Positions 49,647 to 60,300 of a stretch of 64,000 nt of DNA are shown piece after piece (the stretch's first letter is position 1; every line of letters starts with the position of its first letter). The stretch comes from Sipunculus nudus (taxonomy: Eukaryota; Annelida; Sipuncula; Golfingiida; Sipunculidae). The notes beneath the pieces are model-generated. The model was given only the letters and a program-made list of their open reading frames with translations, searched no databases and was not told the origin of the DNA. The position numbers and the translations under genes were made by a program. The DNA lies in NCBI GenBank assembly GCA_026874595.1, contig CM049308.1, positions 20,311,867 through 20,375,866 of the forward strand, given 5' to 3'.

Positions 49647-52600
49647 GTAAGGACCTGGCATTTATACCTCTCATACAATTTTATGGTCTGTAACTGGTTG
49701 TTTAGCTTCATGTATTAAATATGAAGAAGTAAAATGTCAGTTCCAGTCAGTGAAAGGCTGCTGTACTCTATAGAGAAGACCTTACAGCTTGATAATACAT
49801 ACTAATAAAATGGACTGGAAAGCCCACTTGACTTTTGACACAAGTCATATTGGAAAGTGCACTGCAGTGGTCAGCCATTCTGTTGCATTTATATTGTAGT
49901 AAACAGCTGGTAATTTTAACTTTAGGCTATGAGTTATGAATTAACAATAACAGTATTAGAATTCATGTGAACTGTCATTTTCTGTATTACATAAAAGTCA
50001 GCTATTGTCAAGTAACCCATGCAAGACCCAGTTGTATTCAATTGATTAGAAATTCAATTAGTATGCAGGGGGATTTATCAGTATCTTGAGATATGAGAGA
50101 ATTATTCTCATGTATGGTAGGTGTTCTTAGACAACATGTTGAAAATGATCTTATCTTAATGAATTAAGATGTGCACTATTTATATTCCTGACTTTGGTAA
50201 TCATATGCGTCAATATATATATACAATGGTGCAATGCAAAGCACATCTTTTTTTCAGTCTATGAAAAAAATTGGGAATTGACGCTAATTTTACTCTTTTT
50301 TTTGCATAGCCCCCAGTGTCCACAGAGCAATTAAGCTCTGACAGCTTCACAGCCATACCAGATGTTTGTCTGCCTGGTATAGCCAGTGACCTGGGGAAGA
50401 AGCAAGCAAGCTTATGTGCATCAATGCTAACAGATATATATCTAACTTTTAAATATTTTCAAAATCCAGAGACGGAATTATATCAGCTTTACATGAATAA
50501 ACTTATGGGCAAATTATATCTGGACTCCCTCCAATCTGATGTACCAAAACCTGGTGTGGGACCTGAGGTGCCAGTGGTTTACCTGAGGTGCCAGTGGTTT
50601 ACCTCGGGTAGACTGGTATAAGGGATGTACAGGACATGAGAGCACTAACTCTGTTTTTGGTGATTAACCTTTGCCAGGCCTGGTATCTGAACCTTTCTCT
50701 CTCTATCAGGTGACTGCTGGCTTCTCGCTGCTATCGCTTCCCTGGCCCAGCACAAGACCATCCTGTTCCAGGTTGTTCCGCCGGATCAGCTCTTTGACAA
50801 GGAATATGCCGGAATCTTCCATTTCCGTTTCTGGCAGTATGGCGAGTGGCAAGATGTCATCATTGATGATCGTCTGCCTACATATGGAGGACGCTTGGTT
50901 TTCATGCATTCTGCAGACAACAATGAATTCTGGACCCCGCTTTTGGAAAAGGCATATGCAAAGTGAGTGGATACCCTATTAAGCCAATGTGGGCTTTGAA
51001 TTACCTATGTTAAGAGCATTTGGCTGTATACTAATAATTATGTTGGAAACTCAAAGGAAATCTGCTTAACATCATGACAACATGGATGATATTTTTGTGA
51101 TTGGCTCCAGTTGTTATGAAGCTTTTAACATTTTTATAAGCAAAACCATATCTACCCATCAAATGAATTTATTCAAAGATTACAGATTAAAGTCTACTAA
51201 CTATTGCATGTTTCAGATGGTCAATGAAGCTACTAGGGCACTGTATGCTTTAACATACAGTAATTGATTATTTGTCTAATAATAATGTCAGACAACGACT
51301 AATGGTAGTTTTCATTGTATCCGCCAAAACAAAGTTTTGCGGATACAATGTTTTTGACCAGGTTCCGCTGCCACTGCTGCCGCATTCGTTTTGCGAATAG
51401 AACTCTTAGACCACTGGACAGATTTTTCCAAAACTTTTCATGATTATCGGGTCACATGTGAACTGGTGCCAAAATATTTTGCGTTGACCTCTGCCCTTTC
51501 TTCCCTCCAGTGCGTCCATCTGTTCGTCTGTTTTGACACATTAATCCACATATCTTTGGACTCCTTTGACAAATCAGGAAAACATTTATGCACAAATGTA
51601 GCCCTTGGATAGCTTTATAACATACATAGAAAATGGTGGCGCCACCTGCAGACATTTTTGCACAGGGCCCATCAGTTCATCTGCCTTGGGATAAAATCAC
51701 TCATATCTCTGCAGTGAATGGACTTATCCATCTGAGGTTTTGCATGTGTATTCATCCTGGATAGCTTTCTTGATTTTATGACAGATGGCGCCACCTTCAT
51801 TCATGTTCAGGCTGCAGACATCCAGGCTTATATCTCAGGACTGGTTTGACGTAGCCTCCCAAAATTTAGCATGTGTATAGATTTCACATAGCTCTTTATC
51901 ATATGCAAAACTGGTAGGCCACCTGCAACCTTTTTTGCACAGGATCCATCTGTTTGTCTGCTGTGGGATAAAATAACTCATATATCGGCAGTGGTTTGAC
52001 TTATTTGCCTTAAATTTTGCATTTATATACATCTTGGATAGCTTTCTCCATTTTGTGGCATGTGGCGCCACCTACTTTCACGTTCAGGCTGCAGACATCC
52101 TGGCTTATATCTCAGGACTGGTTTGACTTATCTGCCTAAAATTTTACAATTGTATACAACCTGCATAACTTTCTGGATTTTGTGGCAGGTGGTGCCACCT
52201 ACATACACATTTTGGCTGCATACATCCATGTTAATATGCAACACACCTCTCTCTATTTCCCCTTGCCACTCAGTCCATGCCTCACTTCACCCGTCCCACT
52301 CTGGTTTCGGCGGATACACGAAATCGCTTGTTGACTACCCGTATTCTAGTTCATATTGTTGATGTTGAGCAGCAATAGCTCACTTTAGGACATTTGATTG
52401 ACATTTAATTTAAAAATTATATTTTTAAGTTTATCCAAGTATCTTTTGGATAGTAATATTGCTCAAACTTTGATTAAATAATTTGCAGCATTGTCCCATG
52501 TGGTGGTGATTTCTAATTGTTAAACCTCAGTGCTGCCATCTTGGGGCGATAATACACATCATTGTACAGATGGTTCATTCAAAAATAAGAAATATTTGTC

Positions 52601-54236
52601 CTATCTCTTAAAATACTTGCCTGAATATAAATTTAAATCAAGTAAACCAATGCTTAATTCATCAGCTGTAGCCACATCATCATAAAATCAGGGTGAAATG
52701 GTAATTCATACACAAACATAAAAATAAATACAGTCAGTTAGTCCTGTTACAAATTTTATCTGAATTAACTGTCTTCAAGAAAAGCTTGTGTTACACACCA
52801 ACCAAATTATGGAGCAAATTGAAATAGAAATCCCCTTTTCTGTATTACTTTTCTCACATATATTGTTGAAAGTAATTAAAAGAGATCAGATTACACAACA
52901 ATATACTATACATTAATTTCCTTATTTTCCTTTTTACAGGATGAATGGTTCCTATGAGGCATTAAAGGGAGGCTCTACCAGTGAGGCTATGGAAGATTTC
53001 ACTGGTGGTGTCACAGAAATCTTTGAGTTCCGTCAAGAAGTACCAAGGAATATGTTCCAGATCATGTACAAGGCATTTGAACGTGGATCCTTTATGGGGT
53101 GCTCCATTGAGGTAAGACCTTACTCATGTAATTGCAGATGGTTTAAAGGGTCCCAATCACCTATAATGCATGTTGAATAACATGAAAAACAGCTTCTTCA
53201 CTTTAAAGTTAATCTGTACCTACCAAAATATTGCCTTAAAATCATTTGGCTGTCCTGTAAACGAGTGTTAAAAAAAGTGGTCTCAACAGGTGGGTGGGGC
53301 TGTGTGCATTGCAGAGCCACATTATGTCTCAACAAGGAGCTGCCCTGACTGACTTGGGCCAAATGTAATAGGCCTACATGTTCCTGCTGGCTGAAACACT
53401 GCATGTTGCGGCTCACAAACAGACCTCCGTTCACACGGCCTTCTTATTGTAAAAAAAAAAGCAAGTGAACTGTGTTTACAACATGCAGAGCCATAGCAAC
53501 TTGTTAAACAGCCATATGCTTGGCACTGAGACTATGCTGGGATGGTTTTGCTGGAAAACTGTTGTATAAAGGAAAACTGAACTGATAGTGTGAAAGAATA
53601 GGCATAACATTGCTCCTGATTATGTCTTTTTAATGATAACTAATTTGATCGTAAATCTGTAAACATTAATTGGTCTTCATTATTATAATGACTAAGAGTG
53701 CTTTGTTAATTAGTTCATAGGGTAACATAGGGTATTTATATCATCGGTTTGTAAATCAGGTTTTTTTGAGTAATTTAGAACCTATGGAAAATGGGAGGTT
53801 TTTGAAAAAAAGAATGGTCTGTAAGTGTAAACATGATGTGACTAAGGCCAGGAAAATATGGTTGGTCTGTAACTATACATAGAAACCATGATCAGAATAT
53901 CTACCAGTAGAAACTGATCCTACTGGTAGAGACTCCAATCACAGTTCCTGCCAGGAGAAACTGCGATCAATCCAGGATCACCGATTAAGCATGCTTTTAT
54001 CTAAACCTTTCAGATGTGGCATCTTTCAATGAAAAAAAAGTTAACACCTAATTAATGATATCTTTCCCACCTAGTGAGTAGTTTTGTTAGAAGGACAAAC
54101 ATCAAGGGTTATAATTTTTAGAGATTCCGATCATGGTTTATACCAGCAGAGACTCCAATCGTAGTTTCTACCAGTAGAACTCCGATTCTACCAGATCACA
54201 GCCTGTGGCTTGACATACATACTGGACATACATACT

Positions 54237-54330
<94 letters not shown>

Positions 54331-57300
54331 GTATATAATCAAGATATTCACAACAATATTTACAAGTTAACATCAATATTTACTTAAAACAATAACTTTT
54401 GCTCTGCTAAACAAGGGAATCTTATTAATAATTATCAAAGAAAGCTGGTCCTTTTATAACTTTATTAAAAAAGCTTTCATCAAAAGCTTTGAATAGCCTG
54501 TTTGTTATATTGCACAAACACAAACCGCTAATTAATGATGTACCATGAGTACACACTGAGTCACTTTGTTGATCACTGAGTCCTATTGTCTTATTGATGA
54601 ATATTCTATTGATGTTATCGAAGCAGGTCGTCAGTTTGTCGTCGTCACGAACTGACTTGTTGGCAAGTCAAAATGTGTGTGATAAGCAATGACAGTTGAT
54701 CGCTAACGTTATGACAAACTTACTTACATGACTCACTTTTTTTCAAAATTAAATCCGTGCTAATGTTATTTAAACAGCGCTAAGACTAGTTAGGAACTCC
54801 GGTCAACGACCGCAACGTAGTAAATGCGGCCAAAGTGTCAGAAATACAACGGTAGTTCTATTCGATGAATATTAATGAGGGATTTCCCCTAGAGCACGTG
54901 ATCCTTTACCGTAAAGATGTTTTAGACAATCGTTAAACAAATACGATGTGTTCAAAGGTAGGCTGTGCTAAAAAAATAATGGTACACAGGCATCAGAATT
55001 AAAGGATTGCGTCGTTTTACATGTTCCCTCGCAATATCCGCGGAACTTTAACTTTTGGAGAAAGAAAAAAACCACGCTAGCCCTGGGCCATTGACACCTG
55101 GAGGGGAAAGTAGGTCACCATTGCCACCTGCACATTCAAGAGACGGTAAATGGCACGGTCGTTTTAGTCTAAACTTAAAACGCCAGGTGCCACTACCGCT
55201 ACACCAGGTGGTCGCTTAACGGATCGAGGTAAAGACCAGCGACTGGCCACATCTGAGCGGTCGGTGGTCGCGTACCACAAACGGTCGCTCAACACAGGGG
55301 CATTAAAGAGTGATTAAGCTCGGTGCATTAATTTTTCGGTCGCAAGTCACAGACGGTCGCTTGCGGCAGTGGTCGCTTGGTTCAGGTTTCACTGTATATA
55401 TAATCATACATAAATATAACACTGATCTTTTTTATTTGTTTAACCACAGAGCTTTTAATCATAAAGTGACAGCAAATCACCAATACATATGGGGTATCCC
55501 TTTAAATATATTGCAGTATGTATTGTACCTTAATAGCTCAGCCCTACACAGAAGCCTTAAAGTAAGCATAAAAGAATGTATAAATTGTTTTCATATATCA
55601 TATGAAATGGAAATATCTTCTTTGTAACTTTAGTGTTTCTACACTAATGCCTTTGAACATTTTGTTATTCTTTAGGCACAAGGTGGTCAGATTGAGGCTG
55701 AATTGAGCAATGGTTTGATCGCTGGCCATGCTTACACCATCACATCAGTGAAAATGGTAAGAGGCAATTGTTTTGTTTTATACAAACAATTTGAAATATT
55801 CTTGTTTTTATTTCAGTAAAAAAAATTTGTATATTGTTAGATGTCTAGATCAAGTTAAAGAAAAAAAATATGCACTTGGACTCGATAGGACACTTGAATT
55901 TTCTCTAAATTCTATAATAAATTTTGTTAAGTTTCATCATATCTCAGTGTTGATAAATTAATTAAGGTTCACATGGTCAAACATTCAATATTTCATAGAA
56001 AACCTAAACTCTGAACTCAAATCTAAACATGTAACATTATTTATAAATCTATGATCGTTTCTTCATCATTTATGAGAGATTACTAAGACTCTATTCTTCA
56101 AAAAAATAAATTTTAATTTTACATTGATAAGATTTATGCATTGGTCCACAGGTTGAGATCAAGACATCACGGAAACAGGGCAAGATACCAATGGTGCGTG
56201 TCCGTAATCCATGGGGTAACGAAGCTGAGTGGAACGGCGCATGGAGCGACAAGTAAGGATTTTTATAATAACAGGAAAAAGAAAAGAACTTTAATCTTGG
56301 CCCTCGTAAGTTTGATATATGTTTGCATAAGTGGCACATATATTGAAATTTAAGAAACAAAATATGATATAAAGACAATAAAAAGTAAGATACTTAATTA
56401 ACTATTAAGTTGCATAGTTTCATGAGGTAACAGTTTTGGTATTTTAAATAAAATGGCAAATTTTCATTAAAATTCAAATGAAAAAAAAACAAAAGAAAGT
56501 TTTATAACTGCTTTTTTTCCTTGGGCTTCTCAAGTAGATCATCATTAAATTATGTGTATACTAATTTACAGTATACTAACAAACAGCTTTTTGTTAAATA
56601 AGAATTAATAAGAAATAAGAATATTACCATTGTTCCTTTTAAACAGTGTTTTTGCATTCCCTGATCAAATTCACAGTTCATGGTAATTAGAATAATTCGC
56701 TTGAAAAGATTAATAAGAAATTACATGCTGCTTTATGATATAATGTGATTTGAAATATAATTTCAGGTCCCCAGAATGGAAATTTATTCCTGACGAGGAG
56801 CGTGAGAGAATCGGGTTGACCTTCAACGATGACGGAGAATTCTGGTAAGTTACCAGTAAATTCATCAGAGATATATCTGAACAGTGAACTATGGTTGGCT
56901 CATATTCACTGACTTTGATTTCTGCGATTTCAACTTAATATTTATTTGTGATAATACCATTTTTGGTGATTCCACCATACATTAACCTAAACAGAGTACA
57001 ATTTTACAGAATGATTTGTTTAATATATGCAGGAAAAAACCTTTATAATCATACCTAACAAGGATAAACTAAACAAGTAGAAATTCTTGTTGGTTATTAA
57101 CTGATAATGTATAAAATAAGGTATTATTCATAGAATAAATCTTTGATTTATTGGTAACAAGAGATGTATTATTAATAATTATATCAATCATTTGGCTTTA
57201 GCAGTATTGGTTTGGATTATGTACATAACAAATAGATACAAGATACCCAAGACACCAATAAGATACCATTGAGACGTCAGTAAAAATTACCTTTACATGT

Positions 57301-60300
57301 AATGTTTGGGCTTCTCATTCACAAATGTTTATTTTCATGATAATATACCTTTAGCATTATGATTTTGAAAGCCTAAGAAACATGGAGACTACCACAGAAT
57401 CAGTTAAATTAATCATCAAGTTCATCTTGGTAGTCTTACAAGCTGTAAGAGTCTCTCTTGAAGAGCTGAAGGATAAAATCTGATATGATACAAAATTTCC
57501 ATCAAAAGTACCTTATTTTTGCAAGAAAAATTTATTATGAAGGTTTGTATATTCATTTTTCATAAGTCTGGTTTGAATGTAGTGACTCCAAACTTACCCC
57601 TCCAAACAAGCATTAGCACATCTTGCCTCTGATAAGCCACAGATGAAAAAAAAAGAATATAAAGAAAACACTACATTTTATCTGATATAATGCTACATAT
57701 GTACAAAAATCATATATTTTTGAGTCTTCCTAGATTATTTGCTAAAAGCCAATTAGAGATGGATAAACCATTAACTGCTCAACCCTTGCCTCATTTTCTC
57801 CATAAAACTCATATGTGAGCTTTTCATGAGTATTAATATTACACTTTGACCTTTGCATGATGAATCATTGATATGATATTTTATTTCTTTGCAGGATGTC
57901 CTTTGCAGATTTCTCCAGTAACTTCCAGAAGGTAGAGATCTGTAACTTGGGTCCGGATTCTGCTGGGGATGAGGTTGAGAAGAAATGGTCCACACACAAA
58001 GAGGATGGAGCCTGGAGACGACGAGTCAATGCAGGAGGATGCAGAAACTACCTGGGTAAAATAAACTCATGAGCATTTTATTGTCTGTTACGGGGTGCAC
58101 ATTAAAGCGGACCGAACTGTCTCGCTAGTGAAGCTTGCTTTGCTAGCGAAGCGGTTGGTTCGCCAGACTTGTGCGCCACCGACCTGGGTTCGAAACCGGG
58201 ATCGGCCCAGGATTTTTCAGCTCAACAATTTGCCTTCGTCACAAAATGGGGGCTTGTCCAACGTGATGATAAAACTTTGTGGCCCAGGGAATAAGCTCAC
58301 CAAAGAGTGACTCCTGGGGAAAATTAGTCTTGTTCTGACAGCAGAACGCTCTTAGGAGGGGGTGTGTAATGGGGTGTGCATAAAAGCGGACTGAACTGTC
58401 TCGCTAGTGAAGCTGGCTTTTCTAGCGAAGCGGTTGGTACACTGGACTTGTACGCAATCGACCTGGGTTCGACTCCCGGATCGGCCAAGGATTTTCCCCT
58501 CATTTATTTGTCTTCGTAACATGTCATATTTAGAGTGACATGAACATTGTGTATTGTCATATCTGGAGTGACAAGAACATTGTGTATTGTCATATTTGGA
58601 GTGACAAGAACATTGTGTATTGTCATATTTGGAGTGACAAGAACATTGTGTATTGTCATATTTTGAGTGACATGAACATTGTGTATTGTCATATCTGGAG
58701 TGACAAGAACATTGTGTATTGTCATATTTGGAGTGACAAGAACATTGTGTATTGTCATATTTGGAGTTACAAGAACATTGTGTATTGTCATATCTGGAGT
58801 GACAAGAACATTGTGCATGATTGTAATGTTGTATTTACTAACAGCAGTAAACAACAGCACATAATATTAGAACACAAGGAGCAAGAAATTTGAAATAGGG
58901 TCCTTATTTTGAGTGTGGGATTATGTCACAAAACATTTGCAGAGAAAGATGCAGACTGTTAATTGACCCAAATTTTTCATTCTTTTTTGGTCAATCCTAT
59001 TTTTCCTACTTTTCTTTAAAATTCCGACTTTTACTACATTTTTCTACATTTTTGTTGTAATATGCAGTGTCAGCAAGCAGTGAATTACTGTAAACTTGTC
59101 CTTGTGTTTATTAAAAGTAAAGTGCTATTGGCATTTTGTATCATTATTTGATCTCAAAACTCCAGGAACAAACTGATTTCCAAAACGTGTTTAAATGTGC
59201 ACTTCATATCACTTTTTCAATTGCACATTCATTCATCAAGAAACCCATTAATAATGTTATTACATGAGGTTTTAGTCCTATTTTTGTCCTACTTTTTTTA
59301 GGTATTTCCAGTCCTACTTTTATCCTACATCTTTTGCAAGCCTGAAACTCTAAACAGTTCCAAAAAAAATCAATCCTACAGATCACAAATGGGTGTCCTG
59401 ATATACAGAGATATTTGCAGAGATAAATGCCATGCATCATACATGTGGCTCATGCTGTTTAAGCTGTTTATGTTCTGCAGAGCTGACTGGTTTTATGGAG
59501 TAAATCATGTTTGAGACTGTTTCCATCTTTTATTACTAAACTGTCATACTTCATTAACAACAGTATCACCAAAGTAGTCCTTAGTCCAAAACTGACAGAG
59601 TAAACCAGTATGATGTGTGTCATGTAAAGTCTCAAATATCTGAGTCCACTAAATATCTTAGAGGAACCCATAATTGAGTCAACCAGTCAGCCAGCCATGC
59701 TGATTACATAAATCTGTTTGTATTTGGCATTTAAATTTACCTTTTTGAGTAAATAATGGTAATTAAGAACAGTTAACAAATAAACATGATGACCTATACT
59801 AGGCAAGATAATATAATCTGATATAAATAATCCAATATATTTGCTCAGATATATTAAAAATGATGTCATTATGTCCAAAAAAATGAGGATTTGGTGATAT
59901 TATTTACAAATTATACAGATTGTCATTCCTTTCACAGAAACCTTCTGGACCAACCCCCAGTACCGCGTGGAGGTGGTGGATGCTGATGAGGACGATGATG
60001 AAGACATGGGGACACTCATCGTCGCTCTGATGCAGAAAGAGAGAAGAAAGAAGAAGAAGGAAGGACTTGACCTGCTGACCATAGGCTATGTTATCTACAA
60101 GGTTAGATATTTAATTTGTTAATTTGTATTTTTTTTTTAAATCAAGATATTAGAAAGTGGAAAGATGAGAAATATACAATGAAAAAAAGCTTAGAGATTT
60201 TTTTTATGTATTTTAATAAGATGATGTTATTGTTGATTGCATACTTGTTGCCAGTTGTGAGTCTGCATACATATAAATTTACCAACCTTCACATACATAC

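Noticed and set aside
50316-50621. 101-codon ORF in calpain intron 1
   Set aside because: Lies between two exons whose phases join without it; includes the 20-bp duplication and has no recognisable domain.
58143-58215. Functional tRNA gene
   Set aside because: A and B boxes are good but the acceptor and anticodon stems do not pair well, and the unit is duplicated with a SINE-like leader.
58524-58815. CRISPR-like regular repeat
   Set aside because: Units are head-to-tail with no unique spacers, in an animal intron.
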